From an uncultured Sphingobacteriales bacterium (GTDB lineage: Bacteria > Bacteroidota > Bacteroidia > Chitinophagales > Chitinophagaceae), in the NCBI GenBank assembly GCA_937991535.1, contig CALKHN010000008.1:52858-116857 (forward strand): a DNA stretch of 64,000 nucleotides. Direction: 5' to 3'. Each line of letters begins with the position of its first letter. Within the stretch, counting starts at the first letter, position 1. This document shows positions 34,652 to 43,955 of this stretch, piece after piece. A model generated the notes under the pieces. The model saw nothing but the letters and a program-made list of their open reading frames with translations. It was not told where the DNA came from and searched no databases. The translations under genes were made by a program, and so were the position numbers.

Positions 34652-37096
34652 TTGAAATTCAAATATATCTGGCATTCCTTCCTTTCATTTCTTTTATTAC
34701 TGCAGTACTCCGGCTTTGCACAAACGCAAAGCATTTTAGATGAACCTGCAACGATTAACCAGTTCTATAGTGTGAAAGTATCTCTTTCAGGCAGAGTTAG
34801 CGATGCCCTCACCGGAGAGCCGTTGCCGGGAGCTTCCGTATATTTTGCCGACGCTAAAACAGGAGCCATTACCAATGCAAACGGCGAATACACGATAAGG
34901 AATATTGCGGCCGGAAGCTATCTTATTGAAGTTTCCTTTGTTGGGTACAGCAGCATTACAGAACACATAAGGCTTGCCGGAGATCTGCAAAAAGATTTTG
35001 CATTATCTCCCGCGGTTCTCGAAAACGAAGGCATAACCGTTACCGGCGTTTCTACAGCCACTAAAATTAAAAGAACCCCCACACCGGTAACCATTGTAAG
35101 CAAAAGAGAGCTTACCCGGGTAACTGCAACCAACCTTATTGACGCACTGAGTAAAAACCCGGGCGTAGCTGAGGTATCCACCGGCCCGTCCATTTCAAAA
35201 CCCATTATAAGGGGGCTCGGTTATAACCGGGTAGTTGTGCTTAATGATGGCATCCGGCAGGAAGGCCAACAATGGGGCGATGAACATGGCATTGAAATAG
35301 ATGAATACAGTGTACAGAAGGTGGAGATATTAAAAGGGCCGGCCTCTCTTATTTACGGAAGCGATGCCATGGCCGGAGTGATCAATATATTAACCAATGT
35401 GCCTGCAGCAGAAGGAACGATAAAAGGAAATGTAATAGCGAATTACCAAACCAACAGCCGCCTCCGTGGCTTTGGCGCCAACCTGGCGGGCAACAAAAAC
35501 GGGCTGAACTGGAATGCATACGGATCATTTAAAGGAGCGCAGGATTATAAAAACAAATACGACGGCTATGTATTCAATTCAAAGTTTAATGAAAAGAACC
35601 TGGGAGGATACATTGGTTATAACGGGAGCTGGGGATACAGTCATATTATTATTAGCAGTTTTAACCAGGAGCCCGGGCTTATAGAAGGCGACCGTGATGC
35701 CCTTACCGGAAAATTCATCCGTGAAATAAACAACAATGGCACAGCGGAAACAAGAATAGCGGAAAGTGGTGACTTTTCAGGTATTCATCCAGACATGCCC
35801 CGGCAGCATATTCAGCATTTTAAAGTTGCCGCCGATAACCGCTTCAATATTGGAAACGGAAAGCTCTCTGTTAATATCGGTTTTCAAAACAACAAAAGAA
35901 AAGAGTTTGCGGATGTACTTGATCCAAACACGCCCGAATTGTATTTTGATCTTAACACGTTTACCTATAATGTGCAGTACCACCTGCCAGACAACAACAA
36001 ATGGAAAACCGCTACCGGCATTACGGGCATGCAGCAAAGCAACAAAAACAAGGCAGACGAGGTACTGATCCCCGAATATCATTTATTTGACGTGGGCGCT
36101 TTTGTATACACACAACGAAATTACGATCGCTTTACCATTAGCGGGGGAGTACGTTTTGATAACAGAACCGTTGATTCAAAAAAACTGGAGGAAAACAATG
36201 CAACAAAATTTGAAGGTTTTACCAGGTCCTTCAGTAATGTTTCGGGAAGCGCCGGCATTAGTTATGAAGCCAGTAAGGCTACTACGCTCAAGCTGAATAT
36301 AGCAAGAGGATTTCGTGCGCCGGGTATTGCCGAACTGGCTTCCAATGGCACACATGAAGGTACCAACCGGTACGAATACGGCGACCGGCACTTACGGTCG
36401 GAAACCAGCCTGCAGGCCGATCTGGGCGCGGAGATCAACACAGAACATCTTTCTTTAAATGCAACAGGTTTTATCAACAACATTGATCATTTTATTTTTT
36501 ACAGGAAGCTTTCCAATATCAATGGCGGAGATTCGCTGGTAAATGTGGATGGGGAAGATATAACCGCTTTCACATTCGACCAGGCAAAAGCATTGTTGTA
36601 TGGAGCGGAATTGTATATTGATGTGCATCCCCACCCGCTGGACTGGCTGCATTTTGAAAATACCTTTTCTTATGTGAGAGGCGTATTTGACCAACCATTG
36701 GAAGGGGTAAAGAACATCCCATTTATACCTGCCGCAAGGCTTATCACACAACTAAAAGTTGAATTCCTGAAGAAAGGAAAACGGATCAGCAACCTTTCCA
36801 TCAGTACTGAACTGGATAATACGTTCAGGCAAAGCAAAGCGTTTACCGCTTATGATACGGAAACGCCTACAAGCGGCTATTCGTTGTGGAATGCCTTTAT
36901 TGGGGCAGATATCATGCATCATAAAAGAACGCTGTTTTCCCTTTACCTTTCGGGCAATAATCTCGCCAACACTGCTTATCAAAGTCATTTAAGCAGGTTA
37001 AAGTATACGGCTGTAAACAATGTTACCGGCCGGCAGGGCGTATACAATATGGGAAGGAATTTTAGTGTGAAGCTCAATGTACCGTTGTCGTTTTAG
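34652..37096 (+). CDS. TonB-dependent outer membrane receptor
   Basis: An 814-residue receptor. Signal peptide ends SGFAQT (about 24). A carboxypeptidase-D-regulatory-like domain follows (about 45-115: LSGRVSDALTGEPLPGASVY, FVGYSSI), then the plug (about 140-250) with SKPIIRGLGYNRVVVLNDGI and GDEHGIEIDEYSVQKVEILK, then a 22-strand barrel ending in FSVKLNVPLSF. The RQEGQQWGDEHG region recalls metal or cobalamin/haem-type receptors more than SusC. The start is TTG at 34652, giving MKFKYIWHSF. The Cys/His-rich gene upstream supports metal import; the ligand is not proven. Confidence 0.88.
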   Translation: MKFKYIWHSFLSFLLLLQYSGFAQTQSILDEPATINQFYSVKVSLSGRVSDALTGEPLPGASVYFADAKTGAITNANGEYTIRNIAAGSYLIEVSFVGYSSITEHIRLAGDLQKDFALSPAVLENEGITVTGVSTATKIKRTPTPVTIVSKRELTRVTATNLIDALSKNPGVAEVSTGPSISKPIIRGLGYNRVVVLNDGIRQEGQQWGDEHGIEIDEYSVQKVEILKGPASLIYGSDAMAGVINILTNVPAAEGTIKGNVIANYQTNSRLRGFGANLAGNKNGLNWNAYGSFKGAQDYKNKYDGYVFNSKFNEKNLGGYIGYNGSWGYSHIIISSFNQEPGLIEGDRDALTGKFIREINNNGTAETRIAESGDFSGIHPDMPRQHIQHFKVAADNRFNIGNGKLSVNIGFQNNKRKEFADVLDPNTPELYFDLNTFTYNVQYHLPDNNKWKTATGITGMQQSNKNKADEVLIPEYHLFDVGAFVYTQRNYDRFTISGGVRFDNRTVDSKKLEENNATKFEGFTRSFSNVSGSAGISYEASKATTLKLNIARGFRAPGIAELASNGTHEGTNRYEYGDRHLRSETSLQADLGAEINTEHLSLNATGFINNIDHFIFYRKLSNINGGDSLVNVDGEDITAFTFDQAKALLYGAELYIDVHPHPLDWLHFENTFSYVRGVFDQPLEGVKNIPFIPAARLITQLKVEFLKKGKRISNLSISTELDNTFRQSKAFTAYDTETPTSGYSLWNAFIGADIMHHKRTLFSLYLSGNNLANTAYQSHLSRLKYTAVNNVTGRQGVYNMGRNFSVKLNVPLSF

Positions 37097-37177
37097 CGCA
37101 TGTGCTAAATTTCTGATTACCCACTGCAGTATTTCAAAGCATTCCTGGTGATGGTACGTGGAGACACCAATGCCGTC

Positions 37178-37294
37178 AACTTAAGGTGTTTTAGAGGATG
37201 GAACTGCGATCTCGCCCTTTCTTGAAGAGCGAAGTGCTAAATACAGCACGCTGCCAGGTATTTCTTTGTTACTTTTTACGGAAAAAGTAACCAA
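37178..37294. repeat. Dispersed intergenic repeat, modules A and B (copy 1)
   Basis: Module A (37178-37207, ACTTAAGGTGTTTTAGAG and on) and module B (37258-37294, containing the hairpin GTTACTTTTT / AAAAAGTAAC) recur with near identity at 47655-47684 and 47729-47765. GACACATGCCGG also occurs beside both, but in a different order. Non-coding. Confidence 0.7.
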
Positions 37295-37327
37295 CGGCAA
37301 TGGTGGAGACACATGCCGGAAAGCGGA

Positions 37328-37444
37328 TCTACTATCAGCATCACCAATGAAGCAAAGGCCGCTTATACAGCGGCTTTTTTGCTAAAGTAGATCCCATGAG
37401 CTAAGCGAAGATAGATTCCTTCAAAGTCGGAATGACAGGCTGCG
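37328..37444. repeat. Direct repeat flanking a toxin-antitoxin pair (left copy)
   Basis: 117 bases closely matching 38065-38182 in the same orientation. It begins TCTACTATCAGCATCACC, contains the hairpin GGCCGCTTATACAGCGGC followed by T-runs, and ends AATGACAGGCTGCG. The hairpin can act as a terminator. Confidence 0.8.
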
Positions 37445-37514
37445 AGTTTACTATGGGTCTGCAAGAAAAATACCCGCAGTATTCAATTGATGAGGTTTGA
37501 AAGCCCCTTATGCA

Positions 37515-37811
37515 CTATACCAGTAACTTAGTTAAAGTAAATTCGCAGATAATTATTTCCGTACTATGTTCAAGGTAGGCTACAGTATATTTTTTACGAA
37601 ACGTTGCACACCTGTACGTTAATTTTCTCCAGGCAGGGTATGTACAGGGGCGGTGTACGATCCTTTCATCGGCAAGCTTATCAAAAAAGGAAAATGCATC
37701 ATTCACAAACCTTTTAGCTGTTTCAGGTAAGCCTTTCCCTTCTACAAAGAATGAAACTTTTGCTACTTCATTTACAGCAGTATCCCAAATGGTTACTTTT
37801 CTTTTGCCCAT
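37515..37811 (-). CDS. RelE/ParE-type toxin of a type II toxin-antitoxin system
   Basis: A 98-residue protein of the RelE/ParE fold: two N-terminal helices (WDTAVNEVAKVSFFVEGKG, ETAKRFVNDAFSFFDKLAD) and a beta-sheet with YRCATFRKKYTVAYLEHST. RelE members cut mRNA on ribosomes; ParE members poison gyrase; the sequence does not tell which. Its start overlaps the antitoxin gene by 19 bases, so they are co-expressed, antitoxin first. The pair lies between two direct repeats. Confidence 0.78.
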   Translation of the reverse strand: MGKRKVTIWDTAVNEVAKVSFFVEGKGLPETAKRFVNDAFSFFDKLADERIVHRPCTYPAWRKLTYRCATFRKKYTVAYLEHSTEIIICEFTLTKLLV

Positions 37812-37963
37812 TCATCAATGAGTTTATAGGCAAGTTTTTTCCCTTGTGCCAAAGAGAGTTTTTTTGCAGGAGGGGTTTTACTGGCAGCCTTTACCACCAA
37901 ATGTTCATATTCCTTTTTGGGAACAATAATATAATCTTTCTTATCAATCGTAAGCACATTCAT
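37793..37963 (-). CDS. Antitoxin of the RelE/ParE pair
   Basis: A 56-residue frame, beginning MNVLTIDKKDYIIVPKKEYE and ending LAYKLIDEWAKEK. The N-terminal LTIDKKDYIIVPKKEYEHLV segment looks like a small DNA-binding/dimerisation element and the Lys-rich C-terminal helix would wrap the toxin. Position (directly upstream of the toxin, 19-base overlap) is the strongest support. Expected to repress its own promoter. Confidence 0.68.
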   Translation of the reverse strand: MNVLTIDKKDYIIVPKKEYEHLVVKAASKTPPAKKLSLAQGKKLAYKLIDEWAKEK

Positions 37964-38064
37964 AACCTGTCATTTTACACGAATTTATCATTTTTCCGGG
38001 AGATTTTATACCGGGTAATATCCATGCCGGTAAAACCGGTACCTGGTCAATATTCGAAAGTTGG

Positions 38065-38182
38065 TCTACTATCAGCATCACCAATGAAATAAAGGCCGCT
38101 TATACAGCGGCTTTTTTTGCTAAAATAGAGCCTATAAGCAAAGCGAAGATAGATTCCCCCAAAGTAGGAATGACAGGCTGCG
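38065..38182. repeat. Direct repeat flanking a toxin-antitoxin pair (right copy)
   Basis: 118 bases, the same element as 37328-37444, differing at scattered bases and with one extra T in the T-run. Together the copies bracket the toxin-antitoxin genes. Confidence 0.8.
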
Positions 38183-38296
38183 GCGCTGCTATGGAAAAAT
38201 GTTTCGCGCGAACACGAACCAGGGCATCGGGGTCTTGTAATGAGCTTATGAAAGGTTAATATTTTACAAAAAACAGAATCCACTATCTTTATTTAT

Positions 38297-39202
38297 ATGA
38301 TGAGCAGTGTTTCCATCCGGTCTTTTAAGAGAACAGAAAAAAATGACAGCTTATTTTCTATTCTCATTCCATCGTGGAATAATCTTAGCTATCTAAAATT
38401 ATGCGTCAGCAGCATTCAAAAAAACTCAACCTACCCCCACCAGATCATTGTGCATATTAATGAAGGGAATGACGGCTCTTTAGAATGGATTGAACAACAA
38501 ACCCAATTGGATTATACATATAGTAAAGAAAATGTTGGCGTTTGTTATGCTTTAAATGCCTGCAGTCAACTGGCAAACACCGATTACATATTATACATGA
38601 ATGATGATATGTATGCATGTCCCGGCTGGGACGCTGCGCTCTGGGAAGATATCAAAATCATCGGCAATCCTTACTTCTTTTTATCTGCTACGGCAATCGA
38701 ACCCGTAGCGCAAAGCAATTGTTCAATATCTAAAAACTATGGAACAGCAATAAGCAATTTTGATGAGCAGCAACTGCTCCGGGAGTACGCTGAACTGCCG
38801 ATGTCGAATTGGATGGGCGCTACATGGTCACCCAACATTGTACATAGAAGCATTTGGAACCAGGTGGGGGGCTATAGTATTGAGTTTTCGCCGGGCATGT
38901 ATTCCGATCCGGATTTTTCTATGAAGCTATGGCAAATGGGTATACGTCTTTTTAAAGGGCTTGCAGTAAGCAGGGTTTATCATTTTGGTTCTGTTTCTGT
39001 AAAAAAAATTAAAAAAAATAAAGGTTATTACCAATTTATAGGTAAATGGGGAATGACATCCAGCACCTTTTCAAAAAAATTTATTCGCAGGGGAGAAGTT
39101 TTTGATGGTGCATGCGGGGAAGTACAATTACCCGTAATACTCAAATTCAAAAACCTGGTAAAAAGATTAAGCAGTGCTTTTGTAAATAAATCTCTGCAAT
39201 GA
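38297..39202 (+). CDS. Glycosyltransferase family 2
   Basis: A 301-residue GT-A-fold transferase. It shows FSILIPSWNNLSYLKLCVSS (about 20-39), HINEGNDGS, the YILYMNDDMYACPGWD segment with the DxD-like NDD (about 110), and a C-terminal part with SDPDFSMKLWQMG that resembles the acceptor-side acidic motif. No transmembrane helix. It probably builds a cell-surface glycan; sugar and acceptor are unknown. It stands alone. Confidence 0.85.
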   Translation: MMSSVSIRSFKRTEKNDSLFSILIPSWNNLSYLKLCVSSIQKNSTYPHQIIVHINEGNDGSLEWIEQQTQLDYTYSKENVGVCYALNACSQLANTDYILYMNDDMYACPGWDAALWEDIKIIGNPYFFLSATAIEPVAQSNCSISKNYGTAISNFDEQQLLREYAELPMSNWMGATWSPNIVHRSIWNQVGGYSIEFSPGMYSDPDFSMKLWQMGIRLFKGLAVSRVYHFGSVSVKKIKKNKGYYQFIGKWGMTSSTFSKKFIRRGEVFDGACGEVQLPVILKFKNLVKRLSSAFVNKSLQ

Positions 39203-39234
39203 TATCATTTTAAAGATTATCCAATGTTTGGATA

Positions 39235-40266
39235 TTACAACGACGCCCTTAGCGTAAGTTTAAAAGGTATTTCCACATGTTCTTTGGAAGAAGACAGGAT
39301 CAGTTCAGCGGCTTTTACACCCATTTGGTGAAAGTCGGTTGAAATGGTAGTTATACCATTCAGTATTATTTTTTTAAGTGGTGTTTCGTTATAGGAAATA
39401 ACACCAATATGCTTGCCTATTTTATATTTCATGGTAATAAGCCTTTCAATGAGTATTACAAGATCGGCCTCCATAACATTGATGTATACCTCGCCGCTAT
39501 TGATGGGTTCTTTTGCAATATCGTGTACCACTTTATGCGTAAAGGCATATTCCTGGCAAAAACGATTGAAGCCTTTTAATATCCCTTTGGGATAGTAACT
39601 TTTTTCAGGGAAAATAATCTTTAGGGTATGGTATTTGGCCAACTGCTTCAATGCCTGTTCCAGTGCATTGTAAATATCATTTTCAAAATTTTCATATACG
39701 GCGCCATATTCGCCATTTACGCCGGATATTTTTTTATCCAAAAGTATCAGTTTATGCCTGGGAATGGTATTGATGATTTCGTGCGCATTTTCGCCGCCTT
39801 CAATAAAATGCGGGATGATCACAAAATGCGAATAGTCTTCCCTGGCATTTCCTAATAATTTTTTAAACAGGGCAAAATCATTGTTATAAATATAAAAATC
39901 AATGGCCACATGCTCACCCAGTGTTTCCACAAAGCCATCGTATATGATCTTTTTATGGGCGCTCAGTTTATTAAACAAAAGCATTACATGCTGGGTTTGT
40001 TTAATATCATCATTAACAATATAATATCCTTTACCAGGAACGGATCCCAGCACGCCCATTTTTTTAAGATGCTTATATCCTTTTTCGGCAGTATCTCTCG
40101 ATATCTCCAGTTCAAAACTGAGTTCATTGATGGACGGAACCAGGTCGTCTTTTTTTAATTTTCCTGCTTCTATCGCATTCAATATAGAGTGGGTTAGCTG
40201 CAGGTACTTGGGCGTAGCGGAAAATTCATCAACGTGCACATGTTCAAAAAAATGACTGAATTTCAT
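39235..40266 (-). CDS. GntR-type transcriptional regulator with a LacI-like ligand domain
   Basis: A 343-residue regulator. The N-terminal winged helix (about 15-85: LVPSINELSFELEISRDTAE, YKHLKKMGVLGSVPGKGYYI) is GntR type. The C-terminal 250 residues form a periplasmic-binding-protein-like domain as in LacI/AraR regulators (HVMLLFNKLSAHKK, IGVISYNETPLKKIILNGIT, TTISTDFHQMGVKAAELIL). It is the last gene of the amino-sugar operon and probably senses a sugar or sugar phosphate to control it. Confidence 0.87.
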   Translation of the reverse strand: MKFSHFFEHVHVDEFSATPKYLQLTHSILNAIEAGKLKKDDLVPSINELSFELEISRDTAEKGYKHLKKMGVLGSVPGKGYYIVNDDIKQTQHVMLLFNKLSAHKKIIYDGFVETLGEHVAIDFYIYNNDFALFKKLLGNAREDYSHFVIIPHFIEGGENAHEIINTIPRHKLILLDKKISGVNGEYGAVYENFENDIYNALEQALKQLAKYHTLKIIFPEKSYYPKGILKGFNRFCQEYAFTHKVVHDIAKEPINSGEVYINVMEADLVILIERLITMKYKIGKHIGVISYNETPLKKIILNGITTISTDFHQMGVKAAELILSSSKEHVEIPFKLTLRASL

Positions 40267-40349
40267 CCTATATTTTATGTTTCCACAAATATAAAGTATG
40301 CGCCTGTTATATGGGTTAACAGTATAAAAGCATTAAAGTCTGCATAGTG

Positions 40350-42614
40350 CTACTTTTTGGATTGTTCTGGTTTTTCCAATTCTTCCAGCGTCCAGGGATC
40401 CCATCTTCTCCCAACCACCTCACGCACTTTTTTTATCTCTGCAGGCTGTATGATTGAAGCTGAATTGCCAAGATTGGTGCGAATATAACTGAGTACGGCA
40501 GCCAGCCATTCATCATCGCTGTTTAACATGGGTGGCATAATACTGGGATAATCCTTTCCATCCACGGGGCCGGTTAAACCACTCAAAACAATGCGGATCA
40601 GCTTTCCGGGATCACCATTCACCCGTTTTGACCCCGCTAACGGTGGCGCTATCATTGCAGATCCGCCGAACTGGAGGCCTTTGCCATTGGCTCCATGACA
40701 GGAAGAACAAAGCGATTTATAATTTTCTGCACCGTTCAGCACCAAAGCCCTGTCGGCCTGCTTAAGATGATCGGTTTGTACGTCTACCGGCAGGCTTGTA
40801 GTAAGATATCCAATGGTCATTTGCGCGGCCTGGTAAACCATCCCTTTCCGGTTGCTGTCTGTTTTGATCATTACCTCAAGCATAGGCTTTGCTTTTTCGG
40901 GCGTGCTGTAGCGCAGTGATTGTGCCAGTTGGGTGCGAACATCTGTATCGGGATCGTTGATCAGCCTGGTTAAATGCAAATACACATCCTGCCCTTTGTT
41001 TTTAATATAGGCCTCGCTGATCCATACAGCCATGCGCCTCAGTTCCGGCGACTTATCCTTCATCACCTGCCATAAAAGCGCTCTGTCTACAGCCTGCAAT
41101 CCTTCCAGCGTCCATAAAGCATGTATACGGCCCAGCAGCGAAGGCTTATCCTTCCAGAACATAAGATCATCCCAAAAAGAAGGTTCATCCAGCACTATTT
41201 GTTTTAATGCCGGAACAACAGATTGTTCATTACGCACAATCAGTAATTTCTGTGCATTGTCGCGCCACCATCCATTGGGGTGTGACAGGTATTTTACCAA
41301 TTGCGCCGCCGTTGCATTCAGCATGTTTGGTTTTCGTGTATCAGGCGGAATAGCTTCATGCACAACCCGGTATATTCGTCCCCTGCCAATATTCTTATCG
41401 AGTCCCAAACGTTGTATCTGCGGCCGAAGGTATGATTTGGGGCCTGTCCAGTTCCCTTCCTGTATAATGCCCCTGTACATGTCAACTATATACAGGCAGC
41501 CATCGGGGCCGGTTGTCATGTTTACCGGCCGGAAATTCATGTCGGAGGAGGCTATAAATTCAGCTTTATCGTATGCATTTTTCACTATCCGCATTCCATC
41601 TTTGTTCAGCACTTTCGCACGACGGATCAGCCTGCCCACAGGTTCGCAGATAAAGAGATCGCCATTCATGCCCTGCGGGAGCCTGTCGCCCCGGAAAATG
41701 GTTTGTCCGCAAGTAGCCGTAAAATGATTCAGTGTATTGTTCTCACGCAAACGTTTTGCGCCCCCTTCCACATCGGGGGTAGCTATTATAGGCCAGGGAG
41801 AGTGAAAATCGCCTTCATACTGATCGTTTTCAAAATCAAGCTCACCATAAGCTGGCATTTGCTGAAAACCCAATGCTGCCACTTCACCACCGGCAGAAGA
41901 AAGGAATAACCTGCCATAATCATCGTTGCCCAATCCCCATTGCCCGCCGGGTACGTCGGTAAGACTGTCAATTTTTAACTGGTCACCCATCCATTTATAC
42001 CTGATTTGCCGGCTGGTATAGATCCAGTTATCAAGGTTCCATACCAGTCCGCTTTTCTGGTGTTCAAGGTTACGGGTATCGGGAGTATCGTTGTGGTATA
42101 CCCGAAGTTTTTCATCGGCTATACCATCATTGTTGGTATCCCTGTAAGTGTATAAATTGTTTGAATACGTTTCCTGTACGATCAGCCGGTCATCTAATGG
42201 AAGCATCATGCGCGGCAATACCAGGCTGTCAATGAATACTGTTCTTTTATCCATTTTGCCATCGCCGTTTGTATCCTCCAGGCGAACAATCCGGCTCAGC
42301 GGTTCATTTTCATTGGTAGCCTCAATATCCTGCATGTAGGTAAGCATTTCGGCCACATACATTCGTCCATTGGCATCCCAAACAATAGCAACCGGTTCTT
42401 CAACCATAGGTTCGCCGGCTACCAGTTCCATGCGGTAGCCCTCCGGAAGATGCATGGTTTTCATGCTCTCTTCCGGGGTAAGTGCTACCGGTGAAGGATT
42501 TTGGATAACGGGCGGTTGCAGTACAGGTTTTTCAGGAATATTCTTATTTATATTTTTACAATTGAAAGCTGTGCCTATCAATAAAAAAATAAAAACAGAT
42601 TTTATTTTATTCAT
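40350..42614 (-). CDS. PVC-type dehydrogenase with HEAT repeats and c-type cytochrome domain
   Basis: A 754-residue lipoprotein (lipobox GTAFNC). Residues 50-400 are a beta-propeller of the membrane-bound dehydrogenase type (MHLPEGYRMELVAGEPMVEE, DTNGDGKMDKRTVFIDSL). Residues 430-620 look like HEAT repeats (SPELRRMAVWISEA). The C-terminal cytochrome c has the haem motif CSSCHGANGKG and a distal Met in IMPPML. Such proteins are presumed periplasmic sugar or alcohol dehydrogenases. It is inside the amino-sugar operon, 119 bases after nagA. Confidence 0.83.
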   Translation of the reverse strand: MNKIKSVFIFLLIGTAFNCKNINKNIPEKPVLQPPVIQNPSPVALTPEESMKTMHLPEGYRMELVAGEPMVEEPVAIVWDANGRMYVAEMLTYMQDIEATNENEPLSRIVRLEDTNGDGKMDKRTVFIDSLVLPRMMLPLDDRLIVQETYSNNLYTYRDTNNDGIADEKLRVYHNDTPDTRNLEHQKSGLVWNLDNWIYTSRQIRYKWMGDQLKIDSLTDVPGGQWGLGNDDYGRLFLSSAGGEVAALGFQQMPAYGELDFENDQYEGDFHSPWPIIATPDVEGGAKRLRENNTLNHFTATCGQTIFRGDRLPQGMNGDLFICEPVGRLIRRAKVLNKDGMRIVKNAYDKAEFIASSDMNFRPVNMTTGPDGCLYIVDMYRGIIQEGNWTGPKSYLRPQIQRLGLDKNIGRGRIYRVVHEAIPPDTRKPNMLNATAAQLVKYLSHPNGWWRDNAQKLLIVRNEQSVVPALKQIVLDEPSFWDDLMFWKDKPSLLGRIHALWTLEGLQAVDRALLWQVMKDKSPELRRMAVWISEAYIKNKGQDVYLHLTRLINDPDTDVRTQLAQSLRYSTPEKAKPMLEVMIKTDSNRKGMVYQAAQMTIGYLTTSLPVDVQTDHLKQADRALVLNGAENYKSLCSSCHGANGKGLQFGGSAMIAPPLAGSKRVNGDPGKLIRIVLSGLTGPVDGKDYPSIMPPMLNSDDEWLAAVLSYIRTNLGNSASIIQPAEIKKVREVVGRRWDPWTLEELEKPEQSKK

Positions 42615-42733
42615 TCGGGAAGGGGTGAAATTTATACGAACTATCTCCGGAGATAATATATGCTACAAAATACATAAAAACCGCTTAACCTGCATCCTGC
42701 ACCTCCATGTAAATTTTATACTGGTCATTTTTC

Positions 42734-43918
42734 TTATTTACGCCGGTACACTACCCTTCCTTTGATCATTGTCATTTCAACGCATATATTCTTATCAAAT
42801 AAAACGATATCAGCATCTTTACCAGCCTCCAGGGCGCCTTTCTTATTTTGCAGTCCCATAATCCGCGCAGGTGTAGCAGTAATCATTTGTATGGCTTTTT
42901 CCAGGGGCAGTTCCGCCATATTGATCATCGTTCTTACCAGGCGGTCGGCTGTTGCCACACTGCCTGCAAATGAAGTGCGGTCGGGCAGTTTTGCTACTCC
43001 ATCTTCCACAATTACTTTTAGGCCATCGTTAATATTGCCCAGCACACTCTCACCTTCAGGCATACCCGCAGCACGCATGGCATCCGTAATCAATGCCGTT
43101 CGGCCGGCGCCTTTAATTTTATATACCAGCTTCAGCAGGGGCGCAGGCAGGTGAACACCATCGGCAATGATCTCCACGTCCATATCATCGGTGAGAAAAG
43201 CAGTTTCAATTACGCCTGCATAACGATACGCATTACGCCTGGTAACGCCCGACATGGCAGAGTACAGGTGTGTAGCCAGTGAATAACCCGCTTTAAACGC
43301 TTCATATGCTTCCTCATATATGGCATCGGTATGCGCCATGGCAGGCAGTATACCTTTGGTTTGGATAAATCGCCCAAATTCAATGGCTCCTTTTAATTCC
43401 GGCGCCGCACTCCATCTTTTGACGGAAGAAGAACGGGCAAGAATTTCTTTATATTCCTCCGGGTCGGGATTGCGTATATAGCGCGGGTCCTGCGCGCCCC
43501 GCTGGTTCATGGCAAAATAAGGGCCTTCAAGATGCATCCCCATAAACTGCGCACCATTGATATTTTTATCTTTTGCCGCTTCATACGTATCAAGCGTTTG
43601 AAGAATACCTTCTTTGTTACTGGTAAGACTGGTTGGCCACATGGCGGTAGTTCCATAGCGGGCATGTGTTTCGGCAATGGCCAAAAAGGCTTCCACACTG
43701 TTATCCATGAAGTCGTACCCACCGCCGCCATGCACATGTATATCAATAAATCCCGGTGAAACATACAAGCCCTCCGCATTTATTGGCGTCACGTTATCCG
43801 CTTCAACGTTACCTTCGCCAACAGCAGTGATCGTGTCTCCTGTAATCAATACCGAACCGTTATTAATAATTCCCGCGGGTGTTATTATTTTACCGTTGTA
43901 TATTTTGAACCTTTGCAT
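42734..43918 (-). CDS. nagA: N-acetylglucosamine-6-phosphate deacetylase
   Basis: A 394-residue amidohydrolase that removes acetate from GlcNAc-6-phosphate. The metal site shows DIHVHGGGGYDF (about 59-70), the GMHLEGPYF loop (about 130), MAHTDA and ATHLYSAMSGV, and the catalytic Asp in LITDAMRAAG. Length is normal. Adjacent to the sugar permease and nagB, so it supplies GlcN-6-P to NagB. Confidence 0.94.
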   Translation of the reverse strand: MQRFKIYNGKIITPAGIINNGSVLITGDTITAVGEGNVEADNVTPINAEGLYVSPGFIDIHVHGGGGYDFMDNSVEAFLAIAETHARYGTTAMWPTSLTSNKEGILQTLDTYEAAKDKNINGAQFMGMHLEGPYFAMNQRGAQDPRYIRNPDPEEYKEILARSSSVKRWSAAPELKGAIEFGRFIQTKGILPAMAHTDAIYEEAYEAFKAGYSLATHLYSAMSGVTRRNAYRYAGVIETAFLTDDMDVEIIADGVHLPAPLLKLVYKIKGAGRTALITDAMRAAGMPEGESVLGNINDGLKVIVEDGVAKLPDRTSFAGSVATADRLVRTMINMAELPLEKAIQMITATPARIMGLQNKKGALEAGKDADIVLFDKNICVEMTMIKGRVVYRRK

Positions 43919-43955
43919 GACCCTGTTCTTAATATTTAAAAAATAGCAGATCTTT

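Noticed and set aside
37328..38182. att sites of an integrated element
   Set aside because: No integrase and no cargo beyond the toxin-antitoxin pair; the direct repeats contain a terminator-like hairpin, so duplication is simpler.
41032..41727. Plus-strand frame of 231 codons opposite the PVC-type dehydrogenase
   Set aside because: Shadow of a gene with clear propeller and HEAT features.
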